Origin: an uncultured bacterium
GTDB taxonomy: Bacteria > Bacteroidota > Rhodothermia > Rhodothermales > UBA10348
Direction: 5' to 3'
Length of the DNA: 64,000 nt
Assembly: GCA_943788505.1 (NCBI GenBank)
Contig: CALSQR010000002.1
Location: forward strand, 633,213 to 697,212
The notes beneath the pieces were generated by a model. It worked only from the letters and a program-made list of their open reading frames with translations, did not search any database and had not been told where the DNA came from. Shown piece by piece: positions 27,478 through 35,814 of this stretch. Each line of letters begins with the position of its first letter. The first letter of the stretch is position 1. The translations under genes and the position numbers were made by a program.

Positions 27478-28190
27478 ACATTTGTCCCAATCAATACGAA
27501 GAGTCCGGCAGCTATCAATGCTCCAATACAGGGACCCACGACTGGAATCCATGAATAGCTCCAATCATTATCCCTTTTACCGGGAATAGGAAGCAGTGCG
27601 TGGATCAATCGCGGCGAAAGGTCACGGGCCGGGTTAATTGCGTATCCCGTCGTTCCCCCTAAAGCAATCCCAATAACAAGGACCAGCAAGGCAACGGGAA
27701 GTGCATCGAGGGCGCCAAGACCTACTTCAGGAGCTGCCAGGAGCAGTACACAGAAGACTAGTACGAATGTCCCCAAAATCTCAGATATCAAATTCGACAT
27801 TCTATCTCGAATTGCCGGAGCCGTACAGAATACTGCCAATTTGAAATCAGCGTTTTCTGTTGCCGCAAAGTGGGGGCGATAATGCAGCCATACCAGGAAA
27901 GCACCAATAGCTGCCCCTAGGAACTGTGCAGCCATATAGGACGGCACCAATGACCATGAGAATTTGCCAGCAGCAGCAAGGCCTAATGTCACAGCTGGAT
28001 TGATATGTGCGCCACTTATCGCCGCAACGGAGAAGACGCCTACAAAGACCGCCATTCCCCAGCCAACAGTTATAACGATCCAGCCACTATCATGTCCTTT
28101 TGTCTTACCCAGCAGGACGTTTGCAACGGTTCCATTTCCAAGGAGAATGAGAAGGGCAGTTCCAAGTATTTCAGCCAAAAAAGGCGTCAT
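27474..28190 (-). CDS. glpF: Glycerol facilitator (MIP/aquaglyceroporin)
   Basis: A 238-residue channel with six membrane helices. The two pore motifs are HINPAVTLG (Asn at residue 64) and [10 protein letters not shown] (about 185). Asp after NPAR, as in NPARD, is the mark of glycerol facilitators rather than water channels. It is coupled to glpT downstream and follows the phosphodiesterase gene by 45 bp. It provides free glycerol to GlpK, which traps it by phosphorylation. Confidence 0.95.
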   Translation of the reverse strand: MTPFLAEILGTALLILLGNGTVANVLLGKTKGHDSGWIVITVGWGMAVFVGVFSVAAISGAHINPAVTLGLAAAGKFSWSLVPSYMAAQFLGAAIGAFLVWLHYRPHFAATENADFKLAVFCTAPAIRDRMSNLISEILGTFVLVFCVLLLAAPEVGLGALDALPVALLVLVIGIALGGTTGYAINPARDLSPRLIHALLPIPGKRDNDWSYSWIPVVGPCIGALIAAGLFVLIGTNV

Positions 28191-28235
28191 CTGACTAAAT
28201 GGGTTTTATTGAAAGCAGCTACGAATTAAGATCAA

Positions 28236-29111
28236 CTACCGTTTGAGAACCGCTCCACGATCGGGATAGTCCGTGATAAGTGCGTCCACACCAAGGTAAA
28301 GAAGTTCTTTCATTCGGTCTGAATCGTTCACCGTCCACGGGACAATGGCCATTCCCAATCCATGCACGGAGTCAATGAGTGAGCGGTCAACAAGATTATG
28401 ATTAGGGCTGTAAGCCTGAGGAATAAAGCTCAACCGATCCATATTTGCCTCAAGGCCTAGCTCGTTGCTAACTAAAAATGCCAGTGTTACCTGCGAATCA
28501 ATCCGTCGAACGGCTTCCAGTGAACGAGGATCGAAAGACTGTATGGTAACCTGATTCAACAGGTCTTGCTCAGCAAGAACCTCATAAAGGAGCTCAGCAA
28601 AGGTATCAACGTCCGGATGGAATACGCCATCTCCGTCCTCCTTGGACTTGATCTCAATATTATACTGCAGCGTTCTTTCGGAATGATTCTCTATGGCCCG
28701 AAGAGCCTCGGAAAGAAGGGGTTTTTGTACAGCACGTGGTTCTTGATCTGGAAATCGAGGGTTTCCTCTTGAACCACAGTCAAAAGCTGCTATCTCTTCA
28801 TAGGACATCGTATACAAATTGAGCGACCGAGCTTCTTCCTCGGTGACGGGCGTGCCATCGGGATGGGAACAGATCTCTGAAGACATCCAAGGCTCATGCG
28901 ACACTACGATCTGAGAATCTGCAGCCACAACGACATCCATCTCGATTGTGTCCACTCCCAGATCAGCAGCCAGAAGAAATCCTGGAATCGAGTTTTCGGG
29001 AAGTAAGCCCCGTGCTCCGCGATGTCCTTGTAGATCATAATCAACCACTTGGGTGCACCCAAGCAAGCCAGTCAAAACTAGCAATGGGATAATTTCAGAT
29101 AGGTTATTCAT
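28236..29111 (-). CDS. Lipoprotein glycerophosphodiester phosphodiesterase
   Basis: A 291-residue GDPD-family enzyme with an N-terminal signal and lipobox LLGC (Cys about 19), so it acts outside the cytoplasm. Catalytic TIM-barrel residues are visible: HRGARGLLPENS (His and Glu-Asn), DTIEMDVVVAADSQIVVSHEP (E-x-D metal ligands and second His), YNIEIKSK and the C-terminal WTVNDSDRM. It splits glycerophosphodiesters into G3P and an alcohol. Placement between glpD and glpF/glpT fits periplasmic release of G3P and glycerol for import. Confidence 0.92.
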   Translation of the reverse strand: MNNLSEIIPLLVLTGLLGCTQVVDYDLQGHRGARGLLPENSIPGFLLAADLGVDTIEMDVVVAADSQIVVSHEPWMSSEICSHPDGTPVTEEEARSLNLYTMSYEEIAAFDCGSRGNPRFPDQEPRAVQKPLLSEALRAIENHSERTLQYNIEIKSKEDGDGVFHPDVDTFAELLYEVLAEQDLLNQVTIQSFDPRSLEAVRRIDSQVTLAFLVSNELGLEANMDRLSFIPQAYSPNHNLVDRSLIDSVHGLGMAIVPWTVNDSDRMKELLYLGVDALITDYPDRGAVLKR

Positions 29112-29157
29112 GTCAGTGATGCTATTTGTCTAAAGTGTCCAAATCCCTGAGTTTGAA

Positions 29158-30774
29158 TCAGGGTTGCAGCTGGTACCGAGAGGCTAAGGAAGTGAAGGAA
29201 GAAACCTGCTTCTCTATCCAATCGGAGTCTTTATCTAAGTAGGATGCCATTTTTTGCGCTACGGCTGGTGCCATTTCTATGCTGGCGGCCGCATTTAGAA
29301 AGAGAGCCCGCATGCGACGAGCCAGAACATCTTCTACCGTATGCGCCATTTCGTGTTTGAGTGCCCAGGTTACTTGCCCCATCACAAACGGGAGATCGGG
29401 ATGCAACGGCTCATCTCCTTGAGCATCTTCTTGAATAGTTTTGATCAAAGCCAGCCTATCTGAGCCGTACTCACTATACATGGCATCACGATCATTGTCA
29501 TCGCTGTAACCGTAGATAGGAAGATCACTCGTTACGCACATCCGGTCCGAAGCACCAATGCGCTGACATACCCGGTTTACAACTTGCTCGGCCATATATC
29601 GGTACGTAGTCCACTTGCCGCCCGTAATCGTTATCAGACCTGATTCAGACTCTAGAATCAAGTGTTCACGGGAGACTGATTTTGTGGGGCCTTTTGAATT
29701 GCCAATAAGAGGGCGCAGCCCAACAAATACGCTGAGCACATCGGAGCGGGAAGGGGCTTTTTTCAGGTATCTACCAGCATGTCCGATCAAAAATGCGATT
29801 TCCTCTTCAAATGCTCTTGGCTCGGTATCGATCGATTCAACAGGGGTATCCGTAGTTCCAAGCAGTGCGTGTCTTTTCCAGGGGATGCAGAACAATACGC
29901 GGCCATCATCCGTGCTGGGAACCATCACAGCTGCTGGTCCCGGTAAGAAAGATGCCGGCAACACCAAGTGTACGCCCTGACTTGCTCGGATTAAGCTCTC
30001 CTTTCTGGGGCCCTCCATCTCACGTACTTCATCAACAAATACGCCTGTCGCATTGATCACGGACCGGGCCGTAACGCTGAACTCTCCACCCGATTCTAAG
30101 TCCGTAACCTGCACTTCCATCAACATCTGTGCATTCTTTGAAAGTGCCTTCACGTTGCAATAATTGATGACTGTGCCTCCTTCTCGAACGCACGTCTGAG
30201 CCAAGGCGAGTGCCAAGCGAGAATCGTCAAACTGGCCATCGGAATACTCAATACCTCCAGCCAGATGAGTATCATTCACACCTTCCTGCTCACGAATGAC
30301 TGCGCTTCGACCCAGTACACGAGAGGACGGTAAACCGCGCCCTGATGCGAGTATATCATACAGCTTCAATCCTATGCCATAGAACCCAATTTGTGCGTAA
30401 TTGCGGCATGGGACCACAAATTGGCGGAGATTCACCAGATGTGGAGCATTTTTAAGTAGCAGGTCTCGCTCCCTTAGGGCCTTCATGACCATGCGTATGC
30501 GTCCTTGCTTCAAATAACGTACTCCGCCGTGAACAAGCTTTGTACTCCTGCTCGAGGTCCCTTTCGCAAAGTCTGAGCGCTCTAGGAGCAAGGTGCGTAG
30601 CCCCCTTGATGATGCATCCACAGCGGCTCCCAGCCCTGTTGCACCTCCTCCGATAATCACAACATCCCACACTCCTTCATTTCGCGCTTCAGCAAGGGCT
30701 TCAGTGCGATTTAGATGACCGGCCCGAGTAGAAGCCCGCTCATCTGAAGAATGCTGGTGGTTGAGACTAGGCAT
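29158..30774 (-). CDS. glpD: Aerobic glycerol-3-phosphate dehydrogenase
   Basis: A 538-residue FAD enzyme oxidising G3P to DHAP and passing electrons to quinone at the inner membrane. The dinucleotide fold is [21 protein letters not shown] (about 38-58), followed by [24 protein letters not shown], the substrate/FAD block. Further blocks are [25 protein letters not shown] and [16 protein letters not shown]-terminal helical domain is present. Its ATG lies 8 bp inside the end of glpK, so it is coupled. Confidence 0.96.
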   Translation of the reverse strand: MPSLNHQHSSDERASTRAGHLNRTEALAEARNEGVWDVVIIGGGATGLGAAVDASSRGLRTLLLERSDFAKGTSSRSTKLVHGGVRYLKQGRIRMVMKALRERDLLLKNAPHLVNLRQFVVPCRNYAQIGFYGIGLKLYDILASGRGLPSSRVLGRSAVIREQEGVNDTHLAGGIEYSDGQFDDSRLALALAQTCVREGGTVINYCNVKALSKNAQMLMEVQVTDLESGGEFSVTARSVINATGVFVDEVREMEGPRKESLIRASQGVHLVLPASFLPGPAAVMVPSTDDGRVLFCIPWKRHALLGTTDTPVESIDTEPRAFEEEIAFLIGHAGRYLKKAPSRSDVLSVFVGLRPLIGNSKGPTKSVSREHLILESESGLITITGGKWTTYRYMAEQVVNRVCQRIGASDRMCVTSDLPIYGYSDDNDRDAMYSEYGSDRLALIKTIQEDAQGDEPLHPDLPFVMGQVTWALKHEMAHTVEDVLARRMRALFLNAAASIEMAPAVAQKMASYLDKDSDWIEKQVSSFTSLASRYQLQP

Positions 30775-32269
30775 TCGTTTCAGGCTCTATCCAGTCTCGA
30801 GACCGGTCAAGGGCTCGTTTCCAGGTGATTGTCAACGACTCACGATCTGTATCCGACATGTCGGAACGGAATGTTCGATCTTCAGCCCACAGGGCTCTCA
30901 ATTCAGGTATGCCACTCCAGAAGCCAACCGCCAATCCAGCCAAATAAGCAGCACCTTGAGCAGTAGTCTCCACGATGCTTGGTCGGACTACAGAAACGGC
31001 AAGAAGGTCAGCCTGGAACTGCATTAGAATGTTGTTGGCAGCCGCCCCTCCATCCACCCTCATACTGGCAAGCTCGATACCGGAATCAGTTTCCATGGCG
31101 CGAACTAAATCAGCACTCTGAAAGGCAATACTGTCTAGGGCAGCACGTGCGATATGAGCGGCTGAAGAGCCTCGGGTCAATCCAACAAGAATACCCCGAG
31201 CGTATGGGTCCCAATGTGGTGCTCCAAGTCCGGCAAATGCCGGTACCAGAAATACACCTTCACTTGACTCAACCTGTGCCGCGAGGGCCTCTACTTCATC
31301 AGAAGACTCGATTATTCCGAGGCCATCTCGAAGCCACTGAACCACTGCTCCCCCAATAAACACACTGCCTTCTAGCGCATAGGTTGTCTCATCTCCAATC
31401 TGCCAAGCAACTGTCGTAAGCAGATTGTTTTTTGATTCGATGGCCTTACTGCCGGTATTCATAAGCATGAAGCACCCCGTCCCATAGGTGTTTTTCACCA
31501 TACCGGGATCCACACACACCTGACCGAACAATGCCGCTTGTTGATCACCGGCAACGCCAGATATCGGTATTTTCGACCCAAAAAGAGCAGAATCACTTGT
31601 CCCGATGACGCCACTTGAGGGGACTACATTTGGAAGCATCGAGCGCGGTACTTCCAAAAGGTCAAGCAGCACATCGTCCCATGCCATCTCATGAATATTG
31701 TAGAGCATGGTACGCGAGGCATTGGAAGGATCTGTAGCATGGATCTTGCCCCCCGTCAGATTCCATATGAGCCAACTATCTACCGTCCCAAAGGCCAAAT
31801 GACCTTCGTTCGCTGCTTCCCGGGCTCCCGGAACGTTTTCCAGTATCCAGCGGACCTTGGTGCCTGAGAAATAGGCGTCGACAACGAGGCCTGTCCTGGA
31901 TCGAATATCACCTTCGACGCCTCTTCCCTTGAGGTCATCACAAAACCCTGCGGTACGACGATCTTGCCATACGATGGCTTTAGAAATGGGACGACCTGTT
32001 CTTCGATCCCACACGACAGTTGTCTCGCGCTGGTTGGTAATTCCTATCGCGGCTACGTCTGTTCCATCCGACCCAACGCGAGCGAGCACCTCTTTTGTCA
32101 CTTGAAGCTGCGTATTCCAAATCTCTTCTGCATCGTGTTCAACCCATCCGGGTTGAGGGTAGTGCTGGGTAAACTCTTGCTGTGCCATATCCACGATGGT
32201 ACCATTTCGATCAAAGAGAATGGCTCGGGAGCTTGTGGTGCCCTGGTCAAGAGAAAGAACGTATTTCAT
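30767..32269 (-). CDS. glpK: Glycerol kinase
   Basis: A 500-residue FGGY kinase converting glycerol and ATP to G3P. Signatures: [18 protein letters not shown] (ATP site), [38 protein letters not shown], the [13 protein letters not shown] block, [15 protein letters not shown], and [13 protein letters not shown]. Length is normal. It is the first metabolic gene after the export/uptake genes, 18 bp behind the SurA-like lipoprotein gene. Confidence 0.97.
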   Translation of the reverse strand: MKYVLSLDQGTTSSRAILFDRNGTIVDMAQQEFTQHYPQPGWVEHDAEEIWNTQLQVTKEVLARVGSDGTDVAAIGITNQRETTVVWDRRTGRPISKAIVWQDRRTAGFCDDLKGRGVEGDIRSRTGLVVDAYFSGTKVRWILENVPGAREAANEGHLAFGTVDSWLIWNLTGGKIHATDPSNASRTMLYNIHEMAWDDVLLDLLEVPRSMLPNVVPSSGVIGTSDSALFGSKIPISGVAGDQQAALFGQVCVDPGMVKNTYGTGCFMLMNTGSKAIESKNNLLTTVAWQIGDETTYALEGSVFIGGAVVQWLRDGLGIIESSDEVEALAAQVESSEGVFLVPAFAGLGAPHWDPYARGILVGLTRGSSAAHIARAALDSIAFQSADLVRAMETDSGIELASMRVDGGAAANNILMQFQADLLAVSVVRPSIVETTAQGAAYLAGLAVGFWSGIPELRALWAEDRTFRSDMSDTDRESLTITWKRALDRSRDWIEPETNA

Positions 32270-32287
32270 TTCAGCTTGGATCTAGAA

Positions 32288-33805
32288 TTATAGTCCGTAG
32301 TCAGTTACGGGCCACGCCGGACGTCCCGTACTGGCTTTGAACAATTGAACGGACGGCGAATGCATATCGAACGTGGAGTAATCCACTTGTTCAAGTGCTT
32401 TATAGTCTATCTCGATGGGTATTTGAAGCCGAAGATCTGTCAGTATCTGCTCCAATGCAGCAAGCGTCTTGGCCCTTCGAACTTGACTCTCAACCTCTGC
32501 CGAAACGGATTCTAGAGAGCTATCCTCAGGCCAGTCGGACCGATATCGCTCGAAATAGAGAAGAAGATCTTCCTCATGAACCGTAACTGTATTCTCCACC
32601 TGAAGCTTGAATACTTCATAGACCCATTTATCGGTCCAACGTTCGACTTCTGACAGCAGCTCTGGGGCCGCATCAAAGCCTTGATCAAGAGCTTTTTGAA
32701 TGAACAGCTGGTCCCTCACCAACAATCCGAATGCATCGTAATAGTCACTTCGAAATTCATCGCCCGATCGAAGAGAAAGTGGGTATCGGTCGTGAGGGTA
32801 TTCAGCTAGGAACTCAGCAACGGTCCACGACCGGTCACTCGTTTCCATGATCGGCTTGGCCTCCATATCCAAGATGGTCCTTGCAAAAGACGTCGAATCA
32901 ACCTCAAGACGTTGCCACAGAGTCAGAGCATCTTGGGTCCCCTCTTCCTCACTGATCGATAACCAATTCCACAGAGCCTGCTCAAGTCTTCCATACGCTT
33001 CTTTCTTCAGTCGAAGATCTCTGTCGGCCACCGTACGCCCAATTAATGAGCGAGCAGCTTGTCGAGATTTTTCAGCGAAAGCTACCTGCTCATAGCGTGC
33101 CTTCTCCTCCGCGCCGGGTTCGGCTGTAATGGGCGTCCTGAGAATGTCCAGCACCTCAACCAAGAGGAACCCCCCTCGAAAGGGAACTGGCAAAGAAATC
33201 TGTCCTACGGGCAAATTCCGGGTTGCCTCCCACACGATAGGATCTAAAGAAGCGGGTGAAACGAGATCGGTTTCAAGATCTTGAACTCGCACATGGCGCA
33301 TCCCCTCCTCGCTGGCCGAAAGCTCAGCAACTGCCTCTTCAAATCCGTTCTCGAGATAGACTCGTCGAAGTCGCTCAGCCGATTCTGAATTTGCAGCAGG
33401 CAGGAAGCGCAGGACGACTTGAATTGCGTCTAGCCTGCGGAGGGAATCAATGTCAGCAGCTGTTACCGCAACGGAACGGGCGGCATCCTCTTCAAATACA
33501 TGTCCCACTAGAAGCTCCTCGGTCAAACTTTCGACCTGACGTCGTATAGAAGAGAGCGAATCCAATCCCATGCGATATCCTGCCTGAGCGAGAAGCTGTT
33601 CAGCAATCATGTGTTCCAAATAGACCACCTTGGGATCTGGTCCCTGCTTCAGTCTGGGATGGCCTTGTTCAAAGTCTCGACTGAATTCCGTGATGGTAAT
33701 CGAAGCGTCTCCTACTCGTGCAAGTATCTGCGCTTCGTCGTCCTGAGACGAACACCCTAAGAAGACAAATAGAGCAATCCACAAATATGAGATCCGACGG
33801 CCCAT
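32288..33805 (-). CDS. SurA/PrsA-like lipoprotein chaperone (parvulin-type domain uncertain)
   Basis: A 505-residue lipoprotein (lipobox FLGC, Cys about 17). The mature start ILARVGDASITITEFSRDFEQG and the helical stretch after it are the SurA_N/trigger-factor-like peptide-binding pattern; a middle part (about 120-220) has the spacing of a parvulin rotamase but without clearly conserved catalytic residues. Such proteins escort beta-barrel proteins across the periplasm. Its ATG overlaps the stop of the preceding gene (TGATG). In this operon the natural clients would be the TonB receptor and PorV-like barrel, which is inference. Confidence 0.65.
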   Translation of the reverse strand: MGRRISYLWIALFVFLGCSSQDDEAQILARVGDASITITEFSRDFEQGHPRLKQGPDPKVVYLEHMIAEQLLAQAGYRMGLDSLSSIRRQVESLTEELLVGHVFEEDAARSVAVTAADIDSLRRLDAIQVVLRFLPAANSESAERLRRVYLENGFEEAVAELSASEEGMRHVRVQDLETDLVSPASLDPIVWEATRNLPVGQISLPVPFRGGFLLVEVLDILRTPITAEPGAEEKARYEQVAFAEKSRQAARSLIGRTVADRDLRLKKEAYGRLEQALWNWLSISEEEGTQDALTLWQRLEVDSTSFARTILDMEAKPIMETSDRSWTVAEFLAEYPHDRYPLSLRSGDEFRSDYYDAFGLLVRDQLFIQKALDQGFDAAPELLSEVERWTDKWVYEVFKLQVENTVTVHEEDLLLYFERYRSDWPEDSSLESVSAEVESQVRRAKTLAALEQILTDLRLQIPIEIDYKALEQVDYSTFDMHSPSVQLFKASTGRPAWPVTDYGL

Positions 33806-35811
33806 CAATTAGTGTGAATGACCGGCTTTACGGTCCGCCGAGACCCATTTTCCATCACAACGAAGTACATGCCTGAGGGAAATTGTGTGGCGTTCCATGT
33901 TATGGTCTTTGCTTCACCCGCTTGAATCTCTTCAGCCACCGTCGCTATACGACGTCCAAGCAGATCCATTACAAAAACAGAAACGACACGATCTGCACCA
34001 CCTGATAGTGAGATACTAAGTGTGTCCACAAATGGGTTAGGAAACACTTCAACATCGAAATTCAATCCAATGGGGGATTCGTCCCGCCCGGTAGATACAT
34101 GTGAACCCAGAATAGCCGATGCTGGAATACTATAAACGAATGGATAGTAGCTGGACCAAGCCCCTGTTGATTTACGCTGATAGTAGTCCGTACCGGATTC
34201 AGAATTGGTCCACAATGAACCATCTGGAAGGAAGGACAGGTCCTCTATGCCGTGTGGCATGATGACAATAGAATCAGGAGAAACAATACTCGTGGTTGAG
34301 AGCGCATCCAGACGATAACGAAGCAACTCTGCTGACGATGAAGACCGATTTCTTGAAAGAACCACGACTGTTCCCCTAGGAGTTTCGATGAGATCGACCC
34401 CCTGGATCCGTCTGGGAAGGGGAAACTTATAGACAGGGTCAGGATTCGGACGGCCATTTTCATCAATTGCGTGGGCAAACAGAAAAGGTGCCGTGTCCGA
34501 TGATGTTCGATAATCGCCCACCCAAAGTGTGTCCCTGAATGCAGAAACAAAAGAAGCCTTGGACGGCGTCTGAATCGTTCCTTCGGAGTCGGCTTCCAGG
34601 TCTACGTATTTAGCCGGATTTGACGGATCCCATTCGGGCAAGGGATATCGTTCGAGTACTCCTGCCGAGGAGATGTAAAGTGCATTATGAGAGTAGGCCA
34701 CACCACCTGCGTGGGAGAATCCAAGCTGGCCCATAAGTCGAAACGTACGTCGCACCAATCCGGTGCGCGCATTCATTTCAACGACAATTGAATGCTGTAA
34801 TTCAATGGTTCCTTGACGAGTGCGATGGTAGTACGAAACGAATACAAAGGGCACCTCTTCTCCGTCAACCTCCTCAATCCGTGTAGCGGTGCCTTGTGGG
34901 ATGTACAGGTCATTTGCATACGGGAGGAAAAAACGCTGATCTATATCGACCGGAGAAGATTGAATTCTGAGATCCGCTGGAAGACGCTGATCTTCAAGCG
35001 AATAATCGTGGTAAGAGGGTAGTCCGAAGTATGTACCTCCGTCGTGGGGAATACCAGAATAAAGATATTCCTCCCTCGCAGAATACCCTCTGATCAACGC
35101 AGCGAAGAGTTGACCCGTAAACGTGCCGGTCAGGGTCGGGCTCTCGGCATTTCCCGTGGCCGATGATCCAATCATCACGGGAAATGAGATGGGATATGGA
35201 CTGGGAATGGAGAGTTGCTCCACTAAATCATCTTGTAGGACTCCATCCACAAAAAGACGCAAGGTCAGCGCGCCTTGCCAATAAAAGATGGTGGCCGCCA
35301 CCCACGTATTTTCGTCAATCTCAACGGGCCTATCCGCATCCAAACGATAAGTCGAACTCTGCAGGTCAAACTCCAAGAATGGAATGTCATTTTCCAATCC
35401 TAGGCTAAAGCCTTCGCTCGCGGAAACACGATTGGAAAACAGCGTGGAAGTCTGATTTGATGTCTGACTGCGAAACCACACCTCTACCGTCATTTGCGGT
35501 CCGAGGGGTTGGGAAATATCCTCTGTTTCAAGGCTCCGAATCCGTGACTCAGGGGCCTCAAACTCGGCTGAGCTAGGCGCTGTCATTCCCCAGCCACCGG
35601 GGTTTCGCGCAGCAAATTCCACTGGGTCTATAAAAGGCCCTTCCTCGACATCCTCCAACAAAACCGAGGAGGTTAACTCGGCACCTTCTGGCAAATATCG
35701 GAACAGAACGGCCGCCGCCTGTCCGCTGGCCGCCTGTCCGCTGGCCTCTTGGCCAGCGGACAGGACGAACAGAACCATTACGAGGACAACTCTACTGACA
35801 ATGTGATCCAT
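33805..35811 (-). CDS. Secreted LamG-type protein with T9SS C-terminal tail
   Basis: A 668-residue protein. A signal peptide ends near SAGQEASGQ. Residues about 95-230 form a concanavalin/LamG sandwich (MTVEVWFRSQTSNQTSTLFSN ... RLFVDGVLQDD). The middle (about 240-560) looks like a beta-propeller with repeated strands. The end carries a T9SS type A sorting domain: EVFPNPFVDTLSISL, VMDLLGRRIATV, and the FPSGMYFVVME end. It is therefore predicted to be exported by type IX secretion and anchored or released at the surface. The ASGQA repeats at the signal cleavage region derive from a DNA hairpin. Ligand unknown. Confidence 0.8.
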   Translation of the reverse strand: MDHIVSRVVLVMVLFVLSAGQEASGQAASGQAAAVLFRYLPEGAELTSSVLLEDVEEGPFIDPVEFAARNPGGWGMTAPSSAEFEAPESRIRSLETEDISQPLGPQMTVEVWFRSQTSNQTSTLFSNRVSASEGFSLGLENDIPFLEFDLQSSTYRLDADRPVEIDENTWVAATIFYWQGALTLRLFVDGVLQDDLVEQLSIPSPYPISFPVMIGSSATGNAESPTLTGTFTGQLFAALIRGYSAREEYLYSGIPHDGGTYFGLPSYHDYSLEDQRLPADLRIQSSPVDIDQRFFLPYANDLYIPQGTATRIEEVDGEEVPFVFVSYYHRTRQGTIELQHSIVVEMNARTGLVRRTFRLMGQLGFSHAGGVAYSHNALYISSAGVLERYPLPEWDPSNPAKYVDLEADSEGTIQTPSKASFVSAFRDTLWVGDYRTSSDTAPFLFAHAIDENGRPNPDPVYKFPLPRRIQGVDLIETPRGTVVVLSRNRSSSSAELLRYRLDALSTTSIVSPDSIVIMPHGIEDLSFLPDGSLWTNSESGTDYYQRKSTGAWSSYYPFVYSIPASAILGSHVSTGRDESPIGLNFDVEVFPNPFVDTLSISLSGGADRVVSVFVMDLLGRRIATVAEEIQAGEAKTITWNATQFPSGMYFVVMENGSRRTVKPVIHTN
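35718..35764 (-). repeat. Direct plus inverted 14-bp repeat forming a strong hairpin at a gene start
   Basis: CCTGTCCGCTGGCC occurs at 35718-35731 and 35733-35746; its perfect inverted copy GGCCAGCGGACAGG lies at 35751-35764, separated from the second copy by only TCTT. The mRNA of the minus-strand gene can form a 14-bp GC-rich hairpin with a 4-nt loop, 47 to 79 nt after the first base of the ATG, with an alternative partner copy further on. It encodes the ASGQAASGQ repeat at the signal-peptide end. Confidence 0.9.
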
Positions 35812-35814
35812 GTG

